Shown here: in pieces, positions 25,191 through 33,813 of the stretch
Numbering within the stretch: position 1 is the first letter of the stretch
Layout: each line of letters starts with the position of its first letter
Assembly (NCBI GenBank): GCA_035361955.1
Contig: DAOSDC010000003.1
Span: 1 to 64,000, forward strand
Direction: 5' to 3'
Source: UBA6120 sp035361955
GTDB taxonomy: Bacteria > Bacillota_I > Bacilli_A > RFN20 > CAG-826
Length of the DNA stretch: 64,000 nucleotides
The notes under the pieces: model-generated
What the model was told of the DNA's origin: nothing
Seen by the model: only the letters and a program-made list of their open reading frames with translations
Databases searched by the model: none
Made by a program: the position numbers and the translations under genes

Positions 25191-27284
25191 TTACAAAATA
25201 TAGGTCGGCGTGCGATCGATTAATAGGTCAATGGCGTCAGCTTGGGTGTAATCATCGCTGATGTGGTGGCTAGTTGCCCCAAGGTTGCTAAGCGCGAATA
25301 AATAATCACCCACGGTCACCGCGCGGTCAATGCTGGCATAATAATAGAAATCGTAATACTCTTGAGCATCATCGCGATCGGAAATTAATTGATCATGACT
25401 AATTGTCGTTTCAATCGTAATCGGCGTCAATGAAGTCGGATCGATGTTGAAGACATAATAATCATTGTAATAGTAATATCGATAATCCCACGGTGAGGAA
25501 ACGTAGGTATAACTGCTGATGGCAAACCCGAGGATGTCGTTGGTGTGGTCGATTAAAATGGCTTTATGGTTATAAAGCGCTTCTGACCATTGCCAACCAT
25601 AATCATCGCTCCAAAGCACTAACGGATCACCGACGACGACGGGATTGTCAATGTCGGAAATATCGAATAACGTCAATTTCAAACCAAAGACGGCATTTCC
25701 TTCAGCTTCATAACCGATACCGATAATAAGGTTGGGCGCCCATGTGTGCTGGTAGGTGGCGTATCCGGTCACTTCAAGACCGGCGCGGATTGCCGGATTA
25801 TTCGGATCTGATAAATCAATCGTGTAAAGCGGATCAGTTTGTTCATAGGTGACAATCGTGGCCACGTCTTGGTTGAATCTGACCGAACGAACGGTTTCTC
25901 CCGGTTTGCCGATGCCTTCATCAATCAAAGCCACCAGTGTTAAAACGCGCTTTTCATCGATTACTTCACGTTTGAAGATGTAAAGACGGTTTTTGACGGA
26001 CGAACCCCAACCTTCGGTGGTCACCAGCCGCATATGTCCATCATACTCATCCATGGCAAACTGATTGATGACATAACCATCGTATTTAACCGCTCCACCA
26101 AAAGTGACAGTGCCATCGTCTTCAAATTGGTACGAAATCAATATTCCGTAATTAATGTAGGTTTGTGTTAAGGCGATGTATTCATAGTTGTAGCTTGCAA
26201 GGTAGATGGCATTATGGCTGACATAGATTGTCCCCCAACTTTGGGAACCAAGATAAATGTCGAACTCAAGATCGACGATTTCATCGAGGAAAATCGTCGT
26301 GATAATCGTAAAAGTTTGGGTTGGCATATCTTCCAAATATTTAATTTCGCTAACATCAGGCACGATGATTTCTTCATCAAGACGAAATACGGGTCGTGGG
26401 TCATCATCGTCATCCAACATAATCGGGTAGTGGTTGGAGATGACGTAAAGTTTGTTATCGATTCTTCGAGAGGATAAGATGTAACCGTTTATTTCAATTT
26501 CGTGCGCTAAAGTCAACGTTTCAATGTCATAAATGATGGCGATTGTTTGCGGGAAGCCGAAGTAGTAATAACCCCAGCCAACCGCAGGTTCGGCGATATC
26601 GGAACCTTCATTATCGGAATCATCGCGGTATTCATATGAAAAATAGGTGTAACGTTGTCCAATGACGACTAAATAATCATCGGTGATGTAGATATCGGAA
26701 AAGTACGTGTATTGGTTAACATCGGTTTCCGAATTCATCGATTCATCGAGCAACAAATCCATTTGGCCATCAGCGAGTACGTCGATGACTTGCAGACGAT
26801 TGTAAGTGATTTTATAAATTCGATCGCCATCGGTCTTAATAATGTCGCCTTCGTCGACACCTTCAACTTGGACGTTTGTTTCCGAGTGTGCAGTCGATTC
26901 GCCTTCACCATCGGCTTCTGGCATTCCTGTTTCCGAACTACCGGTCGCCACGTCATTATAATAACCACCCGATTGGCGTTCATTAGCAGCATTAATCATA
27001 TCGCGTAGTTCATCGACGCTACGAATTTGGGCCAAGCCATAATCACGCGGATCGCGAAGCGGGACATCGCGTTGGAGCATAATCGCTCCCGCAGTCAATG
27101 AAAAGACGATTGCGCCAACGATTGTCGCTAACTGGAAAACAATCGGTTTAACGCGGCGTTTAACGCCCATGTCCGGGGTTGGTGTTTGTTTGAAATCCAA
27201 CTTTCCTTGGAAATCGATGTCAGGGGTTTGCTCAGAAAAATATCGTTGCCCTTGTTCTTTGAGTTTCTTTTTGAAATCGTTCAT
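25191..27284 (-). CDS. membrane-anchored beta-propeller domain protein, partner of the ECF sigma factor
   Basis: A 697-residue type II membrane protein: a charged cytoplasmic segment (1-47), one membrane helix (about 48-70), an acidic linker, then a large extracellular domain from about 135. The extracellular domain begins with VEGVDEGDIIKTDGDRIYKI, the hallmark of the Beta_propel family (distant WD40-like propellers). It contains many Tyr- and Asp-rich repeats. It starts 3 bases after the sigma factor stop, the position and topology typical of an anti-sigma factor. The N-terminal 47 residues lack the Cys/His of a zinc-binding anti-sigma domain, so if it binds sigma it does so by a different domain. 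Ligand of the propeller unknown. Confidence 0.85.
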   Translation of the reverse strand: MNDFKKKLKEQGQRYFSEQTPDIDFQGKLDFKQTPTPDMGVKRRVKPIVFQLATIVGAIVFSLTAGAIMLQRDVPLRDPRDYGLAQIRSVDELRDMINAANERQSGGYYNDVATGSSETGMPEADGEGESTAHSETNVQVEGVDEGDIIKTDGDRIYKITYNRLQVIDVLADGQMDLLLDESMNSETDVNQYTYFSDIYITDDYLVVIGQRYTYFSYEYRDDSDNEGSDIAEPAVGWGYYYFGFPQTIAIIYDIETLTLAHEIEINGYILSSRRIDNKLYVISNHYPIMLDDDDDPRPVFRLDEEIIVPDVSEIKYLEDMPTQTFTIITTIFLDEIVDLEFDIYLGSQSWGTIYVSHNAIYLASYNYEYIALTQTYINYGILISYQFEDDGTVTFGGAVKYDGYVINQFAMDEYDGHMRLVTTEGWGSSVKNRLYIFKREVIDEKRVLTLVALIDEGIGKPGETVRSVRFNQDVATIVTYEQTDPLYTIDLSDPNNPAIRAGLEVTGYATYQHTWAPNLIIGIGYEAEGNAVFGLKLTLFDISDIDNPVVVGDPLVLWSDDYGWQWSEALYNHKAILIDHTNDILGFAISSYTYVSSPWDYRYYYYNDYYVFNIDPTSLTPITIETTISHDQLISDRDDAQEYYDFYYYASIDRAVTVGDYLFALSNLGATSHHISDDYTQADAIDLLIDRTPTYIL

Positions 27285-27287
27285 GGT

Positions 27288-27803
27288 TCATATGCCTTCT
27301 TTCTTGTAGTGTTCCCGCAGTATCGCTAACGCCCGCCGATATATTTGATACGCGCTTGGTAGCGGTATCTCCATCAATTTGGCGATTTCAGCGAATGTCA
27401 GTTCATAGACGATGCGGTAGGCGACGACAAGGTTTTCTTCTCGGCTGAGGTAAGCGTGCCATAGACTAATAAAATCGGATGGTTTCTCCTCGGTGCCGAT
27501 GAGGCTCCATGTTTCTTCATCAAGTGTGGTCTCGCGCATTTTTGTTTTGGCATTAAGTGCCAGATTTTTGGCCGTGCTAATAATCCAGCTGTGGAAAGCG
27601 AGTGGATTTTTAAGTGCGCCAATGTCGCGAAACGCCCTGACAAAGGTATCTTGGAGAATGTCTTGACTCGTTTCCGCATGATGCGTGATTGAATGGATAA
27701 TCACGTAAAGCAAGTCGCGGTAGCGGTCATACATTTCATTAAATGATGCCTCGTCGCCGTTTTGAAGGCCAATGATCGTTTCGATCGGAAGACGTTTGAA
27801 CAT
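27288..27803 (-). CDS. ECF-type RNA polymerase sigma factor
   Basis: A sigma-70 family protein of 171 residues with region 2 (DEASFNEMYDRYRDLLYVII, then AETSQDILQDTFVRAFRDIG) and region 4 (YRIVYELTFAEIAKLMEIPL, then YQIYRRALAILREHYKK). Regions 1 and 3 are absent, as in extracytoplasmic-function sigmas. I use the ATG at 27803 with GGAGAG close upstream; an in-frame GTG at 27824 lacks a ribosome site. It is co-transcribed with the membrane beta-propeller protein, which suggests sensing of an envelope or extracellular signal. Confidence 0.92.
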   Translation of the reverse strand: MFKRLPIETIIGLQNGDEASFNEMYDRYRDLLYVIIHSITHHAETSQDILQDTFVRAFRDIGALKNPLAFHSWIISTAKNLALNAKTKMRETTLDEETWSLIGTEEKPSDFISLWHAYLSREENLVVAYRIVYELTFAEIAKLMEIPLPSAYQIYRRALAILREHYKKEGI

Positions 27804-27883
27804 TACTCTCCAATGGGCCTTCACTTATAAAGACAATTGAAGACCGCCTTTTTTTTATCAACTTTACAAATTAATACTATTAT

Positions 27884-27901
27884 GAACCACGACGAGGGTT
27901 C
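27884..27901. repeat. Inverted repeat upstream of the ECF sigma gene
   Basis: GAACC and GGTTC arms are separated by 8 bases. GAACC resembles the -35 core of many ECF promoters, so autoregulation is possible, but no clear ECF -10 follows at the right spacing. A second perfect dyad (GATTTTG-TTG-CAAAATC, 27911-27927) overlaps the tRNA-Pro promoter. Confidence 0.3.
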
Positions 27902-27917
27902 GAGCATAACGATTTTG

Positions 27918-27945
27918 TTGCAAAATCACCCCTTGTCGCTATAAT
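27918..27945 (+). promoter_or_regulatory. tRNA-Pro promoter
   Basis: The -35 TTGCAA (27918-27923), 16-base spacer and perfect -10 TATAAT (27940-27945) end 10 bases before the tRNA 5' end. Confidence 0.65.
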
Positions 27946-27955
27946 TATTACGAGT

Positions 27956-28032
27956 CGGGACGTAGCACAGCTTGGTAGTGCGCTACCTTGGGGTGGTAGA
28001 GGTCATGGGTTCAAATCCCATCGTTCCGACCA
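27956..28032 (+). tRNA. tRNA-Pro (anticodon GGG)
   Basis: A full cloverleaf: acceptor CGGGACG / CGTTCCG, D arm GCAC / GTGC, anticodon stem CTACC / GGTAG with loop TTGGGGT (anticodon GGG followed by G37, typical of tRNA-Pro), T arm ATGGG / CCCAT with TTCAAAT, discriminator A and an encoded CCA. Confidence 0.96.
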
Positions 28033-28108
28033 TTTTTTATTTAATTGATGGCTCGGTGTTGTCGCTGGCGTTACTTATGCCTTAAGATGGTCTTGGTAGT
28101 ATCTTCAA

Positions 28109-28252
28109 ATGAATACCCACCTCATCAATTTCCTGACACCTGAGCAATTATTAGCCCGCATCGACGAACTCGAAAACATCGATCGGTTATCCTCTGAGGA
28201 ATTAAGGGAACTTAAGGCGCTGTATCGGCGCAAACAGCAGCTGGGATTATAA
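28109..28252 (+). CDS. small hypothetical protein (47 aa)
   Basis: A 47-residue ORF from ATG 28109 to TAA 28252. It begins MNTHLINFLTPEQLLARI and continues with a charged helical part (SSEELRELKALYRRKQQLG). Almost entirely predicted helix, with no membrane segment and no Cys. It lies between tRNA-Pro and a strong terminator whose plus-strand side has a T-run, which supports a plus-strand transcript here. No clear Shine-Dalgarno is seen. It could be co-transcribed with the tRNA. I do not recognise the family. Confidence 0.5.
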   Translation: MNTHLINFLTPEQLLARIDELENIDRLSSEELRELKALYRRKQQLGL

Positions 28253-28257
28253 GCAAA

Positions 28258-28288
28258 AAACCGCGAAATGCAGTGCAAATCGCGGTTT
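28258..28288. terminator. Bidirectional terminator (small ORF / nifJ)
   Basis: A perfect AAACCGCGA / TCGCGGTTT stem with a 13-base loop has CTTTTT on the plus side and TTTTTTG on the minus side, between the convergent small ORF and nifJ. Confidence 0.8.
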
Positions 28289-28311
28289 CTTTTTCTGATT
28301 AAACGAATAAA

Positions 28312-31300
28312 TTAAGCGAAACGTTTGATCAGTTCCCAGCGTTGTTGCGCATGGCGAGCCGATGAACTCAAAATTTCTTCGGCATGGTCGGGATTGACGA
28401 CCGGGAGCGTCGAGAAACGCGTTTCTTGCATTAAGAATTCACGATACTTGGAGAAGTCCGGTTCTTTGCAATCAAGCGAGAGTGGGCTCTTGCCTTGACC
28501 GACAAGGCGCGGGTCATAGCGGAAGATTGGGAAGTAGCCGCTTTCGACAGCTTTCTTTTGGACGGAGGTCGCGACGGCGAGACCGCCTTTGATGTCGTGG
28601 GCGACGCAAGGTGAGTAGGCGATGATAAGGCTGGGGCCATCGTGGTATTCTTCGGCTTCCTTAATCGCCTTAATCGTTTGCATGTAGTTGGCGCCAAGCG
28701 AAATCTGAGCGACATAGACATGACCATAAACCATGGCCATCGTCGCCAGGTTCTTTTTGGCTTGGGTTTTACCGGAAGCCGTGAATTTGGCAATTGATCC
28801 TGCTTGTGAGGATTTCGACGATTGTCCGCCGGTATTCGAATATACTTCGGTATCGAGCACTAAAATGTTCACGTCTTCATTCGATGCCAGCACGTGGTCA
28901 AGACCGCCAAAACCGATGTCGTAAGCCCAGCCGTCACCGCCGATGATCCAGACGGACTTGTCAAGCAAATCGTTTTCATATTTGAGTACTTCTTTGATAG
29001 CTTCGTTTTTAGAAGCTTTCAAGAGTTTGACGAAATCGGGAAGGAATTTGCGCACGACGTCGCGTTTTTTGATGTTAGCCAAATATTTGTCGATCATCTC
29101 GGTCAGTTCTGGTTCGACGCTGTCACGCTGAGCGCTAAGTATCGAGGTAATCAAACCGAGTTTTTGATCGGTGGCCAATCTCATGCCATAACCAAATTCG
29201 GCATTGTCTTCAAACAGGCTGTTCGCCCAAGCGACGCCATCGTTATTCTTATCGGTGCAGAATGGCGTCAACGGGGTTGAACCCGAGTAAATCGATGAAC
29301 AGCCAGTGGCATTAGCAACGAGCATGTCTTTGCCGTATAGTTGTGTTACGAGACGGTAATAAGGTGTCTCACCACATCCGGCACAAGCACCGCTTACTTC
29401 CATGTAAGGCGTTAAGAAACCGGCGCCCTTGACAGTTGTTAATGGGAAGATATCACCTTTGTAATCAATGTTCTTGTATAAGTATTGAGCGGCTGGCTCT
29501 TGATAGAACTGCGACTTGGCGTCAACCATTTCCAGCGCACGTTTGTCGGGTCCTTTACCCGGACATTGCACGACGCAAATCGAGCAGCCAACGCAGTTTT
29601 TGGGACTGACTTGGATCCGGTATTTGAGTCCTTTGACAGCCGGTGGTCCAAATGCGTCAAGCATTTCGCCATCGCGGACTTCTTCCGGTCCATTGGCAAT
29701 TTCTTCATCGGTTAATAGGAAGGCGCGAATCGTCGCGTGGGGACACACGAACGCGCATTGATTGCATTGGATACAGTTTTCCTTGATCCAGACCGGGACT
29801 TTATCGGCAATTTCGCGTTGTTCTTTGAAAGTGATGTTGTTGTTCATCGTGCCATCGAGCAGTTCGTGATCGAGGAATTTGCTGACGGGGATATCGTCAC
29901 CTTCAAGCGCGGCAATCGGCGCCACGAACGTATCCCAGTATTCATCGCCGCTTTCCTTGCGGTCAAATAGCGGGACAAGTTTTTTCCATTCGGGATCGAT
30001 TTTGACTTCGCGTAGCCCTTCAGCGCCGGCGTCAATCGCTTTGAAGTTTTTCTCAACGACGTCACGTCCTTTACGGGAGTAGGCTTTTTCAGCTAACTTT
30101 TTCATCCAGTCTTGCGCTTCTTCATACGGCAAGATGTCTTGATTAAGATAGAAGAAACTTGCCTGGAGAATCGTATTCGTATGGCGGCCCATGCCTAGTT
30201 CTTCCGCCAATTTATTGGCATCGATGACAAAGAAGCGGGCGCCTTTAGTCGCTAGCTGATACTTAATGCGATTGGGCAGCATTTTCACAAGCATCTCATC
30301 GTCAAGATTCGTATTAAGCAAGAACGTGCCTTTATCTTTTAAATGACGAAGCATGTCGAATTTATAAAGGTAGCTATCAAGCGAACAAGATAGGAAGTGC
30401 GCTTTATTAATGTAATAAGTGCTGTGGATTGGTTTTTTGCCAAAACGAAGGTGGCTCATTGTGACGCCGCCGGCTTTACGGGAATCATAAGCGAAATACG
30501 CTTGTGCGTATTGTCCCGTCGCATCGCCGATGATCTTAATCGACGATTTGTTGGCGCTGACAGTGCCGTCGCTGCCCATGCCATAAAATAAACACGATTT
30601 GTATTCTTCTTTGACAAAGAAGTTTTCATCGGCGGGAATCGAACGTTTGGTGACGTCATCGACGATGGAAATCGTGAAATTGTGCCATGGTTTGTCGGCT
30701 AAGAAGTCATAAACGACTTTTAGATGGCTTGGCTGCGTGTCTTTGCTAGAAAGACCATAACGACCACCGACGACTTGAATGTCGCGACCGACTTGTGAAA
30801 GCGCGCTTAGGACGTCAACATAAAGCGGTTCGCCTGTCGCTCCTTGTTCTTTGGTCCGGTCGAGCACGGCAATGCGTTTTACCGTTTTTGGCAAGACCTT
30901 ATCAAGATGTTTGGCCGAGAAAGGACGATATAAATGGACTTTGACAAGACCGACTTTACGGCCTTCGCTTAATAAGACATCAAGTACTTCGCCGATAGCT
31001 TCGGTGACCGAGCCCATGGCGACGATGACGTATTCGGCATCAGCTGCTCCAGTGTAAGTAAAGGGCGCGTATGTCCGTCCGGTTAATCTTGTCGCTTCGG
31101 CAAAATACTTGTCGGCGTATTCAACGACTTTATCATAGTGGAGGTTTTGCGCTTCGCGGCCTTGGAAATAAATGTCGCCGTTTTCGGCGCCACCGCGGGT
31201 GACCGCGTGACCATGGGGATTTAATGCCCGTTCCCGAAATTTCTTAATTTTTTCGGTTGGCAGTAATTTTTTCCATTCTTCTTCATCGACGAATTCAACG

Positions 31301-31851
31301 TTTTGGATTTCATGTGAAGTCCTGAATCCATCAAAGAAATGAAGCATGGGGGCTTCCGAATCCATGGCGACGAGATGGGCGACCGGTGTTAAGTCAGCGA
31401 CTTCTTGGACCGAGTGCGAACAAATCATGGTCACGCCCGTTTGGCGTACGGCGTAAATGTCTTGATGATCGCCAAAAATCGATAAAGCGCGCGTGGCGAT
31501 GGACCGTGCGGCGACGTGGAGTACGGCCGGCAGCAGTTCACCGACCCATTTATAAATATTGGGTACCATTAACAACAAACCTTGGCTCGCCGTGTAAGTG
31601 GTCGCGTATGATCCAGCTTGAAGCGCGCCATGGACTGTGCCGGCGGCGCCGCCTTCGGATTGCATCTCGACGACTTTAACTTTTGCGCCAAAGAAATTTT
31701 TCATGCCTTGCGCGGCATAAACGTCTGTTAACTCGGCCATCGGAGTCGAGGGCGTAATCGGATAAATGCCGGCGACTTCGGTAAAATTATAGCTTGCTAG
31801 TGCCGCGGCATTGTTACCGTCGACTGATAGAAATGATTTTTTGATACTCAT
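28312..31851 (-). CDS. nifJ: pyruvate:ferredoxin (flavodoxin) oxidoreductase
   Basis: A 1179-residue single-chain PFOR that oxidises pyruvate and CoA to acetyl-CoA and CO2 and reduces ferredoxin or flavodoxin. The N-terminal domain has VAGIYPITPSTPMAE and the conserved TYTASQGLLLMVPN. Two ferredoxin-type 4Fe-4S motifs lie around residues 685-760 (CIQCNQCAFVCPHA, CVGCSICVVQCPG). The proximal cluster ligands (CAGCGE and NATGCSSIYSGS) and the TPP-binding block GGDGWAYDIGFGGLDHVLA with NTGGQSS follow. I start at the ATG 31851 behind GGAGG; an upstream in-frame ATG at 31875 lacks one. Single-gene operon between terminators. Its presence implies anaerobic, ferredoxin-based metabolism. Confidence 0.97.
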   Translation of the reverse strand: MSIKKSFLSVDGNNAAALASYNFTEVAGIYPITPSTPMAELTDVYAAQGMKNFFGAKVKVVEMQSEGGAAGTVHGALQAGSYATTYTASQGLLLMVPNIYKWVGELLPAVLHVAARSIATRALSIFGDHQDIYAVRQTGVTMICSHSVQEVADLTPVAHLVAMDSEAPMLHFFDGFRTSHEIQNVEFVDEEEWKKLLPTEKIKKFRERALNPHGHAVTRGGAENGDIYFQGREAQNLHYDKVVEYADKYFAEATRLTGRTYAPFTYTGAADAEYVIVAMGSVTEAIGEVLDVLLSEGRKVGLVKVHLYRPFSAKHLDKVLPKTVKRIAVLDRTKEQGATGEPLYVDVLSALSQVGRDIQVVGGRYGLSSKDTQPSHLKVVYDFLADKPWHNFTISIVDDVTKRSIPADENFFVKEEYKSCLFYGMGSDGTVSANKSSIKIIGDATGQYAQAYFAYDSRKAGGVTMSHLRFGKKPIHSTYYINKAHFLSCSLDSYLYKFDMLRHLKDKGTFLLNTNLDDEMLVKMLPNRIKYQLATKGARFFVIDANKLAEELGMGRHTNTILQASFFYLNQDILPYEEAQDWMKKLAEKAYSRKGRDVVEKNFKAIDAGAEGLREVKIDPEWKKLVPLFDRKESGDEYWDTFVAPIAALEGDDIPVSKFLDHELLDGTMNNNITFKEQREIADKVPVWIKENCIQCNQCAFVCPHATIRAFLLTDEEIANGPEEVRDGEMLDAFGPPAVKGLKYRIQVSPKNCVGCSICVVQCPGKGPDKRALEMVDAKSQFYQEPAAQYLYKNIDYKGDIFPLTTVKGAGFLTPYMEVSGACAGCGETPYYRLVTQLYGKDMLVANATGCSSIYSGSTPLTPFCTDKNNDGVAWANSLFEDNAEFGYGMRLATDQKLGLITSILSAQRDSVEPELTEMIDKYLANIKKRDVVRKFLPDFVKLLKASKNEAIKEVLKYENDLLDKSVWIIGGDGWAYDIGFGGLDHVLASNEDVNILVLDTEVYSNTGGQSSKSSQAGSIAKFTASGKTQAKKNLATMAMVYGHVYVAQISLGANYMQTIKAIKEAEEYHDGPSLIIAYSPCVAHDIKGGLAVATSVQKKAVESGYFPIFRYDPRLVGQGKSPLSLDCKEPDFSKYREFLMQETRFSTLPVVNPDHAEEILSSSARHAQQRWELIKRFA

Positions 31852-31923
31852 ATATTCCTCCATAAAACCAACCATTAGTATACTTGATACTAATGCTTAT
31901 CTCAACAGCACTTTTTAAAAACT

Positions 31924-31941
31924 AGCCGTGATGAAACGGCT
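31924..31941 (-). terminator. Terminator overlapping the end of the 31941 gene
   Basis: AGCCGT / ACGGCT with a 6-base loop, starting at the last base of the stop codon and followed on the minus strand by AGTTTTT. Confidence 0.65.
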
Positions 31942-32372
31942 TACTTTTTCTTTTTCAAGGCGCGACGCACGCGGAGCTCTTCTGAAGCAATCGCTTTGAT
32001 CTCGCGCAGGTCGCGATCATTGAGCACGATTGACTTATCAAGCATGCCGTCAAACGTCATTTTGTCGTATACAAAATCGATTAAACGTTGATAGGAACCA
32101 ACGTCTTTTTTGATGGCAATCGTTTTCTTCACGGTCCGTTTGACTTTGGTAAGCAAATGCTTTTCGATATCTTGAACAAGCTCTTTCAAATTAAAGGAAA
32201 AGTCAATCGTGACCAGGGGATTAAACGTCGCACAAAGTTCCTGGATCTTTTCAGGCAAAACACCGATTTCACGCGACAAAGACTCGGCCGTCACGTACTT
32301 GGATTTATGAGTCGATAGGGCTTGATGAATTTTTTCTAGTGTTTGCAAATCGTTTTTGTTCATTGCTTTCAT
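31941..32372 (-). CDS. hypothetical protein, possible winged-helix domain
   Basis: A soluble, basic protein of about 143 residues that I do not recognise. The N-terminal half (LQTLEKIHQALSTHKSKYVT, then AESLSREIGVLPEKI) reads like a helix-turn-helix or winged-helix domain; the C-terminal half is helical and ends in RRALKKKK. Start uncertain: ATG 32372 or 32363, or GTG 32387 next to an AAGGG. It stands alone between nifJ and tRNA-Lys. A nucleic-acid-binding role is suggested only by charge and the HTH-like pattern. Confidence 0.7.
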   Translation of the reverse strand: MKAMNKNDLQTLEKIHQALSTHKSKYVTAESLSREIGVLPEKIQELCATFNPLVTIDFSFNLKELVQDIEKHLLTKVKRTVKKTIAIKKDVGSYQRLIDFVYDKMTFDGMLDKSIVLNDRDLREIKAIASEELRVRRALKKKK

Positions 32373-32411
32373 TTTATCATTACACACCCTTTTTACAACA
32401 TCATGAAAAAA

Positions 32412-32429
32412 ACCTCCCGCGTGGGAGGT
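32412..32429. terminator. Terminator after tRNA-Lys
   Basis: ACCTCCC / GGGAGGT with a 4-base loop, followed by seven T on the minus strand and by GTTTTT on the plus strand. Confidence 0.8.
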
Positions 32430-32441
32430 GTTTTTGTAAAG

Positions 32442-32517
<76 letters not shown>

Positions 32518-32526
32518 AGCGCGATA

Positions 32527-32555
32527 ATATTACAACAATCATATCGATATCGCAA
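32527..32555 (-). promoter_or_regulatory. tRNA-Lys promoter
   Basis: -35 TTGCGA (32550-32555), a 17-base spacer and -10 TAATAT (32527-32532) on the minus strand, 9 bases upstream of the tRNA. Confidence 0.65.
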
Positions 32556-32580
32556 GGTTAATCGTTTTCCAAAAAAGAAA

Positions 32581-32601
32581 AAGCCCGTCAAAGACGGGCT
32601 T
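32581..32601 (-). terminator. Terminator of the nuclease/ABC transporter operon
   Basis: A perfect AAGCCCGTC / GACGGGCTT stem with a 3-base loop is followed by TTTCTTTTTT on the minus strand, 20 bases after the last gene. The absence of such stems between the two lipoprotein genes supports one transcript. Confidence 0.85.
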
Positions 32602-32621
32602 AGTCATTCGGTATATGGATA

Positions 32622-33797
32622 TTAAGCGGCAGCGACGACCGTGAAGTCTTCGACCATGATCGGGAGTAGTTGCGCGCCGTTGAACCAGCCCAACGTCCCT
32701 TCGTAAGTTAGCGTGGCGCCATCGACGCCTTGCGTAATCAAATCGACGATTTGTTGCCGACGAACTTGTGAGTTCGGAAGGTCGACGTGGTAGTTTAAAT
32801 AAACATTGATCACTAAAGAACCAAGTTTTAATTTAAGCGTAAAGTGGGTGGACAGGTTGATTGTTCCAGTCGCCGTGGCATCGAAAGTAAGTCCTTCGAT
32901 ACGAATGAGTGATCCATCGTCAGCAGTCAGTTCGGTTGATGAAGTGCTATGACCGCGCAGATTGGGCCAATCGGTTGCCGTGATCGTGCGTGGTGTCGGC
33001 ATCTCATCGCCCTCTTCAGGGGCCACTTGAACGAGTCTAGTCACATAACCGATCTGACGGGCACCCGAATAGGTCGAGAATGAGCCCATCGCTTCGACAA
33101 AGTCGCCAATGTCGACGGAAACGATGAATTCTGGCGTCGAGTCAAGCCGGTATAAAGCAATGCCGGCGCTTCCATTGTGGAGGTAAACGGTATTCCAATC
33201 TAACATTTGTTTCGTTAGATAGCCACGGACACGGACTAACTTGCTACCAAAGCCGCTATCGGGAGCGCCTTCGGGCGGATTCATGGAATTCAAGTCCATG
33301 AGCGGAACGGCCGAGACGTCGACATCTTCAGGTAAAACCGAAAGGTCAAAGTCTTTAGTTACCGTTTTGTCGTTATAGTGGGCAGTGGCCGTCAGCACGC
33401 TATCAACGGCTTCGGCGCCGAAAGCAGGACGGCGAGGAATTGCCAGATAAATTGGCGTATTGGTGACCAGGCCCGGCATGTCATCGCGCTCTTTTAACGG
33501 AGCCCAATAATCAGAACTGCCTTCGTCGAATGACCAAGTCAATTCAATCTCATACTCAAGATCGGCTTCGATGTCATAAATGACGACATCACGAAGTAAA
33601 TAAAGCGCGCCATCGATGGCTTCGCGTTCGCCCTCGATTTTCTCAAGCGATTGGCCATTGTTCTTAATGGCGATGGTCGGGATGTCGAGCGCTTTTTGTA
33701 GCGCGACAAGTTCGGGATCGGGTTTACCACAGCTGGCGAGAGCGACGGTCATCAAAACGCCAAGTCCGAACGTTAGGAATTTAAATGGTTTTAACAT
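32622..33797 (-). CDS. surface lipoprotein with Ig-like and OB-fold-like segments
   Basis: A 391-residue lipoprotein: signal peptide with lipobox LASC (Cys23). A beta-rich domain with YDIEADLEYEIELTWSFDEG looks like a bacterial Ig-type module (about 60-165). Two later blocks start KLVRVRGYLTKQMLDWNTVY (about 185-260) and SLIRIEGLTFDATATGTINL (about 295-385) and resemble OB-folds found next to secreted nucleases. No catalytic motif. It is the last gene behind the SNase lipoprotein in the ABC operon. Mycoplasma nuclease/ABC loci also carry an extra lipoprotein (M. gallisepticum MslA, reported to bind polynucleotides), so nucleic-acid capture is a reasonable inference, not shown by sequence alone. 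Confidence 0.8.
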   Translation of the reverse strand: MLKPFKFLTFGLGVLMTVALASCGKPDPELVALQKALDIPTIAIKNNGQSLEKIEGEREAIDGALYLLRDVVIYDIEADLEYEIELTWSFDEGSSDYWAPLKERDDMPGLVTNTPIYLAIPRRPAFGAEAVDSVLTATAHYNDKTVTKDFDLSVLPEDVDVSAVPLMDLNSMNPPEGAPDSGFGSKLVRVRGYLTKQMLDWNTVYLHNGSAGIALYRLDSTPEFIVSVDIGDFVEAMGSFSTYSGARQIGYVTRLVQVAPEEGDEMPTPRTITATDWPNLRGHSTSSTELTADDGSLIRIEGLTFDATATGTINLSTHFTLKLKLGSLVINVYLNYHVDLPNSQVRRQQIVDLITQGVDGATLTYEGTLGWFNGAQLLPIMVEDFTVVAAA

Positions 33798-33813
33798 GCG
33801 TCAATCCTTTCTT

